Positions 11,601 to 23,510 are shown, counted from the first letter of the stretch. The stretch is 64,000 nucleotides of DNA from Balanoglossus misakiensis (GCA_040954595.2 CM082589.2:10726001-10790000); one strand, 5' to 3'. Notes: generated by a model not told the origin, from the letters alone. Translations and numbers: made by a program.

Positions 11601-13250
11601 CCATTAATTTTGAGTGTTTGGTGGGGTCAACCTTTGCGTCAACATTAACCAGAGCACACAGTAACCAGGCCGTAGTGGACAGTGTTCTGCCCATTAATTT
11701 TGAGTGTTTGGTGGGGTCAACCTTTGCGTCAACATTAACCAGAGCACACAGTAACCAGGCCATAGTGGACAGTATGCTGCCCATTGATTTTGAGTGTTTG
11801 GTGGGGTCAACCTTTGCGTCAACATTAACCAGAGCACACAGTAACCAGGCCATAGTGGACAGTGTTCTGCCCATTAATTTTGAGTGTTTGGTGGGGTCAA
11901 CCTTTGCGTCAACATTAACCAGAGCACACAGTAACCAGGCCGTAGTGGACAGTGTGCTGCCCATTAATTTTGAGTGTTTGGTGGGGTCAACCTTTGCGTC
12001 AACATTAACTAGGCCAGAGTGGCCAGTATCGTGCCCATTAATTTTGAGTGTTTGGTGGGGGTCAACCTTTGCGTCAACATTAACTAGGCCAGAGTGGCCA
12101 GTATCCTGCCCATTAATTTTGAGTGTTTGGTGGGGTCAACCTTTGCGTCAACATTAACCAGAGCACACAGTAACCAGGCCGTAGTGGACAGTGTTCTGCC
12201 CATTAATTTTGAGTGTTTGGTGGGGTCAACCTTTGCGTCAACATTAACCAGAGCACACAGTAACCAGGCCATAGTGGACAGTATGCTGCCCATTGATTTT
12301 GAGTGTTTGGTGGCGTCAACCTTTGCGTCAACATTAACCAGAGCACACAATAACCAGGCCGTAGTGGACAGTGTTCTGCCCATTAATTTTGAGTGTTTGG
12401 TGGGGTCAACCTTTGCGTCAACATTAACCAGAGCACACAGTAACCAGGCCATAGTGGACAGTGTTCTGCCCATTAATTTTGAGTGTTTGGTGGGGTCAAC
12501 CTTTGCGTCAACATTAACCAGAGCACACAGTAACCAGGCCGTAGTGGACAGTGTGCTGCCCATTAATTTTGAGTGTTTGGTGGGGTCAACCTTTGCGTCA
12601 ACATTAACTAGGCCAGAGTGGCCAGTATCGTGCCCATTAATTTTGAGTGTTTGGTGGGGGTCAACCTTTGCGTCAACATTAACTAGGCCAGAGTGGCCAG
12701 TATCCTGCCCATTAATTTTGAGTGTTTGGTGGGGTCAACCTTTGCATCAACATTAACCAGAGCACACAGTAACCAGGCCATAGTGGACAGTGTTCTGCCC
12801 ATTAATTTTGAGTGTTTGGTGGGGTCAACCTTTGCATCAACATTAACCAGAGCACACAGTAACCAGGCCGTAGTGGACAGTGTGCTGCCCATTAATTTTG
12901 AGTGTTTGGTGGGGTCAACCTTTGCGTCAACATTAACCAGAGCACACAGTAACCAGGCCATAGTGGACAGTATGCTGCCCATTGATTTTGAGTGTTTGGT
13001 GGGGTCAACCTTTGCGTCAACATTAACTAGGCCAGAGTGGCCAGTATCGTGCCCATTAATTTTGAGTGTTTGGTGGGGGTCAACCTTTGCGTCAACATTA
13101 ACTAGGCCAGAGTGGCCAGTATGCTGCCTATTAATTTTGAGTGTTTGGTGGGGTCAACCTTTGCGTCAACATTAAGCAGGCCAGACAGTAACCAGGCCAG
13201 AGTGGACAGTATCCTGCCTATTAATTTTGAGTGATTTGTGGGTCAATTTG
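8645..13250. repeat. Satellite array, segment 3 (mixed units, higher-order duplications)
   Basis: Alternating runs of 74-bp and 90-bp monomers with more sequence variants than segment 2 (for example ATTGATTTT, TTGCATCAAC, and a 5-G form TGGGGGTCAAC). Large internal duplications are visible. A block with GAGTTTTTGGTGGGG and CTTGGCATC recurs 535 bp apart (about 9012 and 9547). A block starting GTATCCTGCCC recurs at about 10,610, 12,094 and 12,693. The array decays over its last unit and ends near 13,250 (GAGTGATTTGTGGGTCAATT). Confidence 0.94.
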
Positions 13251-13395
13251 ATCAAATACTGCCTACCGCTGGCACTGCATATTTGAAGAAATGTGAAAAG
13301 ATGGCAAGACAGGTTTGGTAAATGTGGGCCCCCTAACTGAAGCAAAAGCACAAACTTAAAACAAAGATATGAATTTGGAAGAGTTTTATTTATTA
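13251..13395. other. Unique sequence beside the satellite edge
   Basis: Non-repetitive sequence directly right of the satellite. I see no gene, splice pair or transposon end here. Confidence 0.5.
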
Positions 13396-13523
13396 CATAT
13401 GAAAAATAATGAAGACTTATGCTTCAAAGTAAGTATCGACGGAGTCGAACCGCCAATGCTGCAATGGCATTATACCCATAATACTTTTTTGCTTTTTGCA
13501 TGAATTTCATTATTTTTCATATG
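13396..13523 (-). other. Foldback with a D-armless tRNA-like core
   Basis: Perfect 18-bp inverted repeats (13396-13413 and 13506-13523) enclose a 56-nt minus-strand sequence (13431-13486) that folds like a truncated tRNA. It has a 7-pair acceptor stem (13480-13486 with 13431-13437, last pair T-G), a 5-pair anticodon-like stem with loop CATTGCA, and a 5-pair T stem with loop TTCGACT. The T arm contains a perfect B-box GGTTCGACTCC. There is no D arm, no A-box and no variable loop, and loop position 33 is A rather than T, so a working nuclear tRNA is unlikely. A tRNA-derived MITE or SINE relic fits better. Confidence 0.5.
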
Positions 13524-14185
13524 CTGTGCAGCTAAAGTGTGGCTAGATGGCTAACTGCTGATGTAAAATATCTTGCATACCAATTTGGAACAATTACCCC
13601 AAGTAGTGGTCAAACAGAAACAATGCTTGCATTCAATTTAAAACAAGGTGACAAAAGTGGTTGAAATGAAACAATAAGCAAAAACAGTGTTTATCAAACT
13701 GAAATAATGTGGTCGAAATGAAACAATGAGCAAAAACAGTGTTTATCAAACTGAAATAATGTGCCAAAATAGCTCCTGTTGATATTGCACAAAATTAACT
13801 GTTGCATTCTACCCTTGAGTTAATTTTTATTTCCAGGCAATTATGTGCTTAATACTAAATATTATCTATGGGTACAAACCATCAGTTTCTTAAGTGCAAA
13901 TCGCAAGAAGCTCCCCCATACAATTTTAGTGTTTTTTTAAATCAAGCAAGATAATTACATACTGTGTGATAAACTAACTAACTTTACGCGCCTGGGGACA
14001 GTTAAAAACCTCGAGCCAAATATAAAATGAGGAAAAACTGCCCCCTCCCCCGTTGTGAATTTTAAAAGGTTGGGGCTCAAACTAACCAGAATTGTCTTGC
14101 CGACTCCTATTTTTCTGTGTACATTTTGATGTATTGTTGTTACGCGAGATTGAGGATTCGTGTTGATGCGGGAATTACGATGACG
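13524..14185. other. Region without recognised genes; one 52-bp tandem duplication
   Basis: A/T-rich sequence. About 13,658-13,762 is two near-identical 52-bp copies containing AAAACAGTGTTTATCAAACT. An 85-codon minus frame at 13,955-14,212 has no recognisable domain and overlaps the next repeat, so I do not call it a gene. Confidence 0.6.
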
Positions 14186-14187
14186 AA

Positions 14188-14380
14188 AGCAAAAAATCCA
14201 TCGGCGAATCAAACGGGCACACGGCGAAATTCCATTACACGACGATCCAACTGCGATGAAGAACGCGAACGCGGGTAACGTTGTAAAAAATCCATCGGCG
14301 AATCAAACGGGCACACGGCGAAATTCCATTACATGACGAGCGACCTGCAATGAAGAACGCGAACGCGGGTAACGCTGCAA
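14188..14380. repeat. 94-bp tandem duplication
   Basis: Two direct copies 94 bp apart share TCCATCGGCGAATCAAACGG and, after it, a GAAGAACGCGAACGCGGGTA block. They differ by a few substitutions. No coding signal is visible. Confidence 0.85.
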
Positions 14381-14411
14381 AAAATCCGCAGACAATTATT
14401 ACACGAATGCA

Positions 14412-14811
14412 TAGCAACAATTATTTTACCCAACCTGACACTAATAAATTACCCAATGATTTTAAATTTCTTATTATTACACCCCAACTAATCATTATAC
14501 CTTTGTAATATTAACACCGTTTATACACATCCCATAATGTTTATACCATCAAGTTAATACCATTTTATTATTATTATACCACCAAAACCATGTGTTACCC
14601 ATTTTTTTTATTATTACACCATTGATGTTAACATCTTTATATATTATACCGGTATTTACCCTCTGTACATGTACAGTTTTTATTTACCACGTGGCATTAC
14701 TCATGTTTTTATAGTATTTTAATTACTTATCATACCCTTGAAACCATAATATTATACCCTTGCAGACAGTTTTATTATAGTACCCTTGTGCACAATGTCT
14801 TATTAGTCATC
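14412..14811. repeat. A/T-rich low-complexity tract
   Basis: Irregular recurrences of TTATTATACC, ATTATACCATT and ATTTACC without a fixed period. Nothing else is recognisable. Confidence 0.7.
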
Positions 14812-14992
14812 ATACACCAACCCTTCACCATTTCATTAGATTATACCATTTTTATTAGCCTAACCTGTTTATACACCAACCCTTCACCATTCCGTTAGAT
14901 TATACCATTTTTTATTACCCTAACATATTCATACACCAACCCTTTACCATTCCCTCAGATTAAACCATTTTTATTAGCCTAACCTATTGACA
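14812..14992. repeat. 60-bp tandem repeat, three copies
   Basis: Three successive units of about 60 bp begin ACACCAACCCTT at about 14,814, 14,873 and 14,933. Each includes AGATTATACCAT or a close variant and ends with TAACCTRTT-like sequence. The preceding low-complexity tract uses the same words and is probably a decayed continuation. Confidence 0.85.
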
Positions 14993-15179
14993 GCATCCCT
15001 CTGGTTTTGATATTGTTATCTGGTGCGGCGTTGTTGTAGATATTGATTAGACTCCCTCCGGCGATGATAATACCAATGAACCTATTGAAAAAAAAGAATG
15101 AATATTATTTATTAGATCAGATCAACAAATCATGGCGTCGTTCATCCCTCTGGTCACAGGAGCATCATCTGGCGTCGTT

Positions 15180-15885
15180 ACAGGTTTAAGTTCATCCCTC
15201 CAGTACAGTATAAGGTGGCGGCGTCGTTACAAGTATTAAGTTCATCTCTCCAGTACAGTATTAGGTGGCGGCGGCGTTACAAGTATTAACTTCATCTCTC
15301 CAGTACAGTATTAGGTGGCGGCGTCGTTACAAGTATTAACTTCATCTCTCCAGTACAGTATTAGGTGGCGGCGTCGTTACAAGTTTAAGTTCATCCCTCC
15401 AGTACAGTATTAGGTGGCGGCGTCGTTACAAGTATTAACTTCATCTCTCCAGTACAGTATTAGGTGGCGGCGTCGTTACAAGTATTAACTTCATCTCTCC
15501 AGTACAGTATTAGGTGGCGGCGTCGTTACAAGTATTAACTTCATCTCTCCAGTACAGTATTAGGTGGCGGCGTCGTTACAAGTATTAACTTCATCTCTCC
15601 AGTACAGTATTAGGTGGCGGCGTCGTTACAAGTATTAACTTCATCTCTCCAGTACAGTATTAGGTGGCGGCGTCGTTACAAGTATTAACTTCATCTCTCC
15701 AGTACAGTATTAGGTGGCGGCGTCGTTACAAGTATTAAGTTCATCTCTCCAGTACAGTATTAGGTGGCGGCGTCGTTACAAGTATTAACTTCATCTCTCC
15801 AGTACAGTATTAGGTGGCGGCGTCGTTACAAGTTTAAGTTCATACCTCCAGTACAGTATTAGGTGGCGACGTCGTTACAAATATT
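15180..15885. repeat. 50-bp minisatellite, about 14 copies
   Basis: A homogeneous tandem array with a 50-bp unit containing CTCCAGTACAGTATTAGGTG followed by GCGGCGTCGTTACAAG. Units at both ends use TTTAAGTTCATCC in place of ATTAACTTCATCT. The array is flanked on both sides by diverged copies of one sequence (ACCAATGAACCTATTG at about 15,072 and ACCAAAGAACCTAATG at about 15,909), so it expanded inside, or together with, a larger direct duplication. Confidence 0.93.
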
Positions 15886-15899
15886 ACACTCCCTCCAGC

Positions 15900-16650
15900 A
15901 GCAGTGTTACCAAAGAACCTAATGTAAAAAAAGAATGAAATTATTTTAATAATCTGATTAGGTCAAGTCATCATATTGATAAAGAAAACGACAAGAAGAA
16001 ATCATTTAAAAATTAACGCTGCCAGCACCATTGGTTGGGCCCAAACGGTTCCCATGGTTACCAGGGTATGCCAAGGCTGTATTCTGCTGTGAATACCAAG
16101 ATATATGAAAGCTGGTCAAAGGTTACCCCAGGGTCATTGAAAATCGCAAAAAATAGCGTCAAGGACACTGTGGTCTCATTTAGTGACTACACTAGAAAAA
16201 GTCTACACAGGAGTACAGACAGACAGACACACACATAGAGAGGCAATAAAATATGATGCCCCCCCCCAGCCCCGAAAACATCTTGATCTTATGTATGCTG
16301 GCCTGGTACAATAGACAAACCAGCCAATTAATGAAAATTTTGTACAAATACAGAGCTCAAAGTTGCATTTTAGTGAGCCCAAAAGCAAATTAACTCAATG
16401 TTACGACAAATTTTACTTTTGCCACTCAAAGTTTGCATCGGTGGGGTGGGATGGCAAGTACTCTTCCCTGATACAATAGACAAACCAGCCAATAAATGAA
16501 ATGAGGTGAAGAATGAAGGTGAAGAATGAATAACTTTATTTGATTCCATTATCTAAACAAACACATCCAATTAACTTCCTACTCAAATTTCAAAGTAATC
16601 AGTCATAGGTTTTGTAAATCATCATGAGAAATCACCCTGAAACCAAATCA
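15900..16650. other. Dispersed-repeat debris, no gene
   Basis: Right flank of the minisatellite, then sequence resembling dispersed-repeat ends (GTTGGGCCCAA, then GTACAGACAGACAGACACAC near 16,211). A short duplicated phrase CAATAGACAAACCAGCCAAT occurs at about 16,310 and 16,477. A short C-run lies near 16,260. No coding evidence. Confidence 0.55.
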
Positions 16651-16652
16651 AA

Positions 16653-16957
16653 TCAAAAATCATATAAGCCTAGTCGGGCTCTGCGCTCCAGCTCAAGGAA
16701 CCAGTTGTGTGTACCAAAGTACAGACTCAAAACATATGGTGGATGTGCCTTTTCCCTTGTCGCGCCACAACTTTGGAATCTCTGCCATCTGACATTCAAC
16801 AGGCTTCTAGTCTCAACATTTTCAAACAAAAACTCAAGACATTTCTATTTGTCAAAGCCTACGAACACTGATGTTATACTTTCAGCGCCTTTGGAAATAA
16901 CATTGTTATTGATTCTGGCGCTTTATAAATGTTTGTTTTGATTTGATTTGATTTGAT
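16653..16957 (+). mobile_element. 5'-truncated LINE 3' end (CR1/L2-like)
   Basis: The extreme C-terminus and 3' end of a non-LTR retrotransposon. A frame starting about 16,662 reads SRALRSSSRNQL, then KTYGGCAFSLVAPQLWN, the block typical of the end of CR1/L2 reverse transcriptase proteins. A one-base frame loss near 16,779 shifts the following IFKQKLKTFLF-like stretch into another frame. The end GGCGCTTTATAAATG followed by repeated TTTGA units is the usual microsatellite-like LINE tail. It is inserted in a dispersed repeat whose uninterrupted relative lies near 17,328-17,370. It is non-functional. Confidence 0.85.
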
Positions 16958-18786
16958 CCCCCAAAAATATACTATTCAATTCATCAAGTTGATTTGAAAA
17001 ACATACATGCAAATCTTACTTGAGCTACCCCTAACATGACTAACAAATTTTAAAGCAATGGAACAAGCGGTTTTAGAGAAAAAAAAATTAATTAAACAAG
17101 GCTGAAATTGCTCCAAAATTATCAATATGCAAATTTTGCAACATTTCAACAAAAGTATTGTAACTCATATCACCTACATGAAGCTTCATACTAAATTTTT
17201 TTTACCACAAATGAGGAAAAAGGCAAAAAATGCATAAAATAGAACATTCAAACTATTAGTTAAAAAAATACAGGATTGTATGTGGTTGACATAAGGTACT
17301 TGCATACCAATTGTCAAATCAATCTGTAAATTATCATGAGAACAAACCCTGAAACCTTCAAATCAAATTTCAAAGCAGTGGGGGTAAAGGGGGCACAGTA
17401 CGATATTTTACCCACAACTCTCCATGATTTGTATCATCGAGATTGTCCATTTAATTACTTTCTGTTTTAGATACTAACAATGATATGAAGTACATATAAC
17501 TGTATTAAGATTTATCTAGAAAAAGTATGTTGAGGAATTAGAGTGAAAATTTCAAAATCAAGATTTAAAAGCCATAGAAATCAAAGTATTCATTCATGTA
17601 CGTCAAATGTCACACTTAGGAGGAAAGAAGCAATGACTAACTGAGGTGGCCAGTCTCTGTTGAAAGTCAACATGTAAATTTCCATTGTTCTGTCTATAGA
17701 AAAAAATCAATATTGTTTTGTTTGATTAAACAAGTGTTTCAAGTGTCCCTGTTTTACTTCAAACTTTTTTGTATCGGCTGGCTATGCAATTGCTTATTTT
17801 ATAAAATTTGTATCTCCTCTTTCAATAATGCATGATTTTGTTTATCATTTGAAATGGTAATTGACAATAAGATTCGCCTTTAAAGCATGCTCTCAAAATT
17901 TGTATTAGTGGTCTACAATTTTCTCTACACATGTGAACTTTGCCTGGTTTGACCGAGTAATCTCTGGTTGTACAAACCAGAGTGATTCATGGGATATTTC
18001 ACGTACTGTGGTGGGTTCTGAGAAGAGTTTTGACCAAAAATGGCAAAAATCATCCCAAAAATATACTATTCAATTCATCAAGTTGATTTGAAAAACATAC
18101 ATGCAAATCTTACTTGGGCTACCCCTAATATGACTAACAAATTTCAAAGCAATGTAACAACCGGTTTAAAAAAAAAATTCAAAAACGGCCGAAATTGCTC
18201 CAAAATTATGAATATGCAAATTTTGCAACATTTTAACAAAAGTATGCTAACTCATATCACCTATATGAAGCTTCATACTAAATTTCAAAGAAGTCGTCTC
18301 ATCAATTTTAGAAAAGTAGATGTTTTACCAAAAATGAGGAAAAAGGCAAAAAATGCATAAAAATAGAACATTCAAACTATTCAAAATACAGGACTGTATG
18401 TGGTTGACATAAGGTACTTGCATACCAATTGTCAAATCAATCTGACCAGTGGTTTTGACCAATTTCAAATTTTCCCAGCTAATTTGCATTTATTTAACAA
18501 TTTCAACTGAATATGGCTGCCAGGTCAAATGACTGATTTGAATTTCAAGGTGCACACTCATTGGCAAGGACAACTGTGACAAATTCAAGAAGCATAGGTG
18601 TGGCAGGTTTTCAGAGCAAGGTGTAAAAAATATCCAGGGAATGGGGCCCAAGCTCCTAAAAACCCAGCACAATACCAATAGGGACTCATATTACTAACAA
18701 AGTGTAAGCCTGTAATAAGTCAAAAGCTGCACATCTTTTTACCACCTCGTGCCAGTACTAAGCAATAAGACTTTTTATAGAGTTGT
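16958..18786. repeat. Dispersed repeat, two long direct copies
   Basis: About 16,965-17,290 and about 18,045-18,440 are diverged direct copies of one repeat, both with AAAATATACTATTCAATTCA, GCAAATCTTACTTG and a GACATAAGGTACTTGCATACC end. Relatives recur through to 31 kb. Between the copies (17,291-18,040) the sequence is A/T-rich without genes. A 106-codon plus frame (18,040-18,360) lies within the repeat and is not a gene. Confidence 0.75.
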
Positions 18787-18790
18787 TTAA

Positions 18791-19523
18791 GGTGGCACTG
18801 CATGAAACCGTCGAGACTTTTTCAGAGGCCTATTTCTCATCAAAGACAAAGTTTAAACCCCCATAAACCATATATATTCTGGAAGCTGAGATTTTGAACT
18901 TTTGTTTGAGTTGCAAATATTATTGATCCCCGGAAATGGTGGCGATTTTGGGCGAAAAAACCCATTTTTTGATATTATGTCATGAAATTTAAAATAGGTA
19001 AAAAAGTTGACCATGCATCATGCATCTTAATATGTCATTCGAAACTAAAGTACACGTGCAAAAAAACGCTAATTTTGTTTTGCGTTATCTGCTTCCATTG
19101 AGGAGTAACAGCGTTTGAAAGTTAGATTTTCTGAAAATTTGATCAAATTCACGGTGAGTTGTATTGAATCAGAGTTTATTCCCGCCAGGGACACTTTATC
19201 GACATACAAAACTAGCGTTTTGTTGGATGGGTCATACACAATTCCCTGTCAAAATTTGAGCAAATTCGGCCAATGCAGGGCGAAGCTATTTTAGTCCGAA
19301 GTTGTCAAAAGCAGCGAAAATGCAAACCGAGAAAAACGGCCATTTGCATTGTTGACACCTATTTGTTAAGCTGTGAACTCATTCAGAAAAGTGCTATTTG
19401 GGGGTGATTGTGCACCATTTCCGCCAAGACGTATTAGTCAGGATGTGGGTGAGTATTAGGCCTACCGATTTATGTAAAAAAGTAAAATTTGGCAAAAATC
19501 ACAACTTTTCATGCAATGCCACC
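18791..19523. mobile_element. TTAA-flanked MITE (piggyBac/Kolobok type)
   Basis: A 733-bp element with 17-bp inverted termini GGTGGCACTGCATGAAA (18791-18807; one mismatch with 19507-19523). It is flanked by TTAA on both sides (18787-18790 and 19524-19527). The interior has no long open frame. TTAA duplications are the mark of piggyBac and Kolobok superfamilies; which applies cannot be told from the ends alone. Confidence 0.82.
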
Positions 19524-19527
19524 TTAA

Positions 19528-21220
19528 TTGTCTCTGCTGATGCCAGAGATTGAAAAAGAATCCTACAAGTTAGGATTTTCAGAAACAATGATAGCTATTT
19601 CTATTACTGTTTGTAAACAAAAATGTGATGTTCACCGCCTTGTTTTCAGAAAAGTATTTACATAAATGTTTTTCCATAGAGTTAACACAGACATTGGCAG
19701 CCATCTTGAATTTCAAAAACTGCAACAATATCTCCAATGCAACAAATCTGCAAATTGTACTATTTGACACCTGACTTAGGTCAAGGGGTTTCAGAGATGA
19801 TGACTACTCTTCAGACTCAGACAAAATAATAATGCAATATTCAGCGGAATTTCAAAAGCATTGACTAAGATCACCAAGGGACAATTCATACCAAAGATCA
19901 AAACAATTAGACGTACCTATTTTAAAGATCATTATGAAAACTTTACAGATTCGGTTATAATGTAAATAAAAGTAGATCACCCCTGTGGACATGGCAATCA
20001 GACATGCATATTCTGACAAGATTTTTTGTTTGTACAAAAAGGCAACTGTCTCCAAAATACAAAATTACAGATTATGTCACATACCTCAGGGAGATCAATA
20101 CTAAATTTCAGAGAAAATTTCCCCCCAAATATGCAAATTTCACCATATTTTGAAGAAACAACTTGTGTCATACCTAGAAACCTGCATAGTCAAAGTAATC
20201 TACGAGCTTAGCTTTTTTCTTCCAAAAACAGCAAAAAACTTGTTCCAAACTACAAATATGCAGAATTCAACACAATTTGAACACACATTACTTCGCCACC
20301 CCAAGAAACCTGCACACCAATTTTAAAAGCACTTGCGCCAGTGATTTCAGAAAAGAAAAATGTTGACAGACATAGGATGACTGAACATCTATCTACCTGT
20401 CAGATAACTTTTGCAGTGCTGAGAGCAGAGCTAGAGATTGGTGTTGTCTTTTTACATTTTAAATCATCACACTTTGCTACTCAAAGCTACTATTCTGCTA
20501 TGCTTGAGAAATGACTTGGGACCATTTTTGGCAAACAATAGTCACTAATCTTCCTCAGTTTATAGTACAATGTACCTACACTGTTTTAGTAATGTACTGA
20601 AAATGTTCAGACTATTTCTTGTGTCTGCATATGTCTTTAGTACAGAAGAATAATCTATCCGGTTGTCATTTCTCTGTTTATTCAGAAATAAACTAGTCTG
20701 GGTTGCAACAGTAAAAATTTTAAAATATTCATACCCTTTCTGAAGGATGTTCAAAACCAATACCTATGTGAAGCATTATATCAAATTTGCTGGGTAACTG
20801 TGGATTTATAACTTTTGCTAATTACAGTGCTAACTCACACTGGATGATTCGACGGTAATTTTAGATTCATATGAAGATTTTTTACCAATAATGTTGAAAA
20901 ATACAAACAAATGCATCAAAAATAGAAAATCAAAATTAGCTCAAAACATACAGGACTGTATGAGGTAGGCATAAGGTACTTGCATACCAATTTCCAAATC
21001 AATCTGACCAGCAGTTGTTGAATTTTGCGAGTTTTGACCAATTTCACATTTTCCAGCTAATTTGCATATATTTGGTAATGACATTTTCATGTTAACAAAC
21101 TCCAATCTACAGCCCAGCCTGCATCTGCACACCAAATATCGAGGTGATATGCACAACGGTTTTCAAGTTTTAGATGTGGACGGACATACAGACATACATC
21201 CATACAAACAGACAGACATA
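19528..21220. repeat. Diverged dispersed-repeat copies, no gene
   Basis: Degenerate fragments of the same repeats seen at 17-18 kb and 22-31 kb. They are recognised by AAGGTACTTGCATACCAATT, CAGCTAATTTGCATAT and a terminal run of GGACATACAGACATACATCC. Short frames on both strands show no domains. Confidence 0.65.
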
Positions 21221-21418
21221 CTGTAAAACACTTTATTTTCGCGAGCAATTAATTTTCGCCAAATACGCGAGAGCCAAAATAACGTGAAAATAAAAAGTCG
21301 CGTAAATTGTTTTTGAAGATAACGATGCAGTGAATGAAATAAGAGAACGCGAAAATTAATACTCGCGAAACAGTGGCCTCTCTCGATATCGCGAAAAATT
21401 TAACTCGCGAAAATACAG
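21221..21418. mobile_element. TA-flanked MITE (Tc1/mariner type)
   Basis: A 198-bp insertion with inverted ends beginning CTGTA and sharing TTTTCGCGAG. TA dinucleotides flank both sides (21219-21220 and 21419-21420). The interior is a patchwork of CGCGAAAAT/ATTTTCGCG in both orientations. The surrounding repeat reads through when the insert and one TA are removed, restoring a GACATACATCC phrase found elsewhere in this family. Confidence 0.78.
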
Positions 21419-21454
21419 TACATCCATACATAAATACAGACACAACTGATTCCA

Positions 21455-21486
21455 TAAGGCCCATGGTACATACCATATGGGACCTA
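21455..21486. other. Hairpin end of a dispersed repeat
   Basis: An imperfect hairpin: AAGGCCCATGGTA pairs with TACCATATGGGACCT. It is followed by AAAA, so the end reads CTAA. It closes the repeat copy in which the 21.2-kb MITE sits. Confidence 0.6.
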
Positions 21487-23480
21487 AAAACTGCAGAAGC
21501 TACACAAAACATTAATACTGAAAACATGGCAAACAGTTGTTGCTAACGGGGTTTTAAATCTCCCTTATAGATATTTTTGAACTCCCAATTTATGATTATT
21601 GACTGTTTGATTGATTAGTTGTTGCACAAATGATAGTATTATCAAAGTAAATAATATCTGTGAGAAATTTCTTTTCATATTTATTTGAATATGGATAGGG
21701 TAAGATGGGGGTTAAACAAAACTACATTTGTTCAAAAGTGGCAAAAACACAAATATGCAAAAATCACTATAATTGTACACCATCTTACTTAAATCACTAC
21801 AAGGAACATTCCTGTCAAAGTTCAAAGCAATCTGACAAGCGCTTTCAGACACAGCGAATTTGATAACCATCTACAAATATATTTTTATTTTTTAAACAAT
21901 TCTTTTACAACACCTTACTTGGGTTACCCCCCTAGGAATCTGCATTCTGAGCAAAAATTACAAAATTGCTCAAAATTATAAATATACCAATTTCACAACA
22001 ATTTGCAATTTGGACAAAAACTATGGCTTTCAGAAAGGAAGATTTTTCTTTACCAATAATGCAGTAAAAGACAAAACAATAAAAATAGAAAATTCATAAT
22101 ATTAGCTCAAAACAAAACATACAGGACTGTATGGCATTTATTGACATTTATAAGAATATGGACAGGGTATGATAGTGGGGGGGGAATTATAAATTCCAAG
22201 GGGGTCATCAATTTTTTGTCATAGCTTTTTGGGGCCATAGAAAAAATAACCTAAAAAGTAGGAAATCCTACGTCCCCCTAAGCTTTCATTCTGGCCAACA
22301 ACTTTTTATGAAGGCTTCTGCAGTTGTTAAAAACAGATTGCCTGCTATGTTAGACTATCAATCTATAGAGGGGATGAAAAATGTCCTTTTGTCAAGTGTC
22401 TGGATTTTGATAACTTCAACAGGTAAAAATATATTTGTAGATGTTTATCAAATTCGCTATGTCTGAAACAGTATGCTTGCAAATGTATTAATATAGTCAG
22501 ATAATATGAATAGTGAAGATAGCAAAACAAACAGGTTTATGCTTATAGCCATAACTTCTATTAGTGATGTACATGTTGTACTTAGCAAATAATTGTTATG
22601 ATCAACTTGGTTTTTATTGCACAAGATCTTTTTATTGCATCCATGTTTCGTTTCATTCTGGATAATAGTCTGTCTAAATAAGTTAACAGGCTTGATGAGG
22701 GTTATTTTAAACAGCGTTCTCAAAAAACCTGCAATGTCATGCCCTATATTTATAAAGTTGAGGAGAGGTTGTATTCCTAGCAGGATGTTGAAATCATTGG
22801 AGGACAAACCCTGCCAGTACCAAAAGTTGCTGGGTGTTATAAATGTTTGAGTAACCCCCCCCCCCCCCTTCCCCAATAACACAATATATACTAAAACATT
22901 TTTACAACATCTTACTCAGTTTACCCTTAGGAATATGCCTACCAAATCAATCTGGCATGCAGTTTTAAAGAAAAAAAAAATGACCAAAAGTGGCAAAAAT
23001 TGCTCAAAATTAAAATATGCAAATTTTTCAACAATTTGAACAAAACTTTGGTTACTCAGACAACCATTAGAAGCTTCATACTAAAATTCAAAGAATGAGG
23101 CCTATAACTTTAAGAAATGATGATTTCTTTACCAATAATGTGGAATAATACAAAAAATGCATAAAAGATTTTTGGCATAAAAAATTAAAAATCGATAATA
23201 TTAGCTCAAAACATACAGGACTGTTTGAGGTAGACATAAGGTACATGCATACTGATTTTCAAATGAATGTGACCAGTGGTTGTTGAGTTTGAGTTTTGAC
23301 CAATTTCACATTTTCCTAGCTAATTTGCATATTTTTGGCAATGACAGCTTCATTTGAACAAACTCCAATCTTCAGCCTGGCCTGCATCTACACACCAAAT
23401 ATCGAGGTCATATGCCCAGCGGTTTTCAAGTTTGTGATGTGGACGGACATACAGACATACATACATACATCCACCGATAT

Positions 23481-23510
23481 CATAAGGTCCCATGGTAAAG
23501 CAAATGGGAC
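23481..23510. other. Perfect 10-bp hairpin at a dispersed-repeat end
   Basis: AAGGTCCCAT pairs exactly with ATGGGACCTT around a 10-base loop, directly after a run of ACATAC/ATACATCC. Related hairpins close the copies at 23,962-24,006, 30,609-30,650 and about 31,135-31,171, where the 3' arm runs straight into CTAA. Confidence 0.75.

Noticed and set aside
1-13250. CRISPR-like repeat-spacer array
   Set aside because: Monomers are contiguous with no unique spacers, and splice sites, LINEs and UBE2J1 show a eukaryotic genome.
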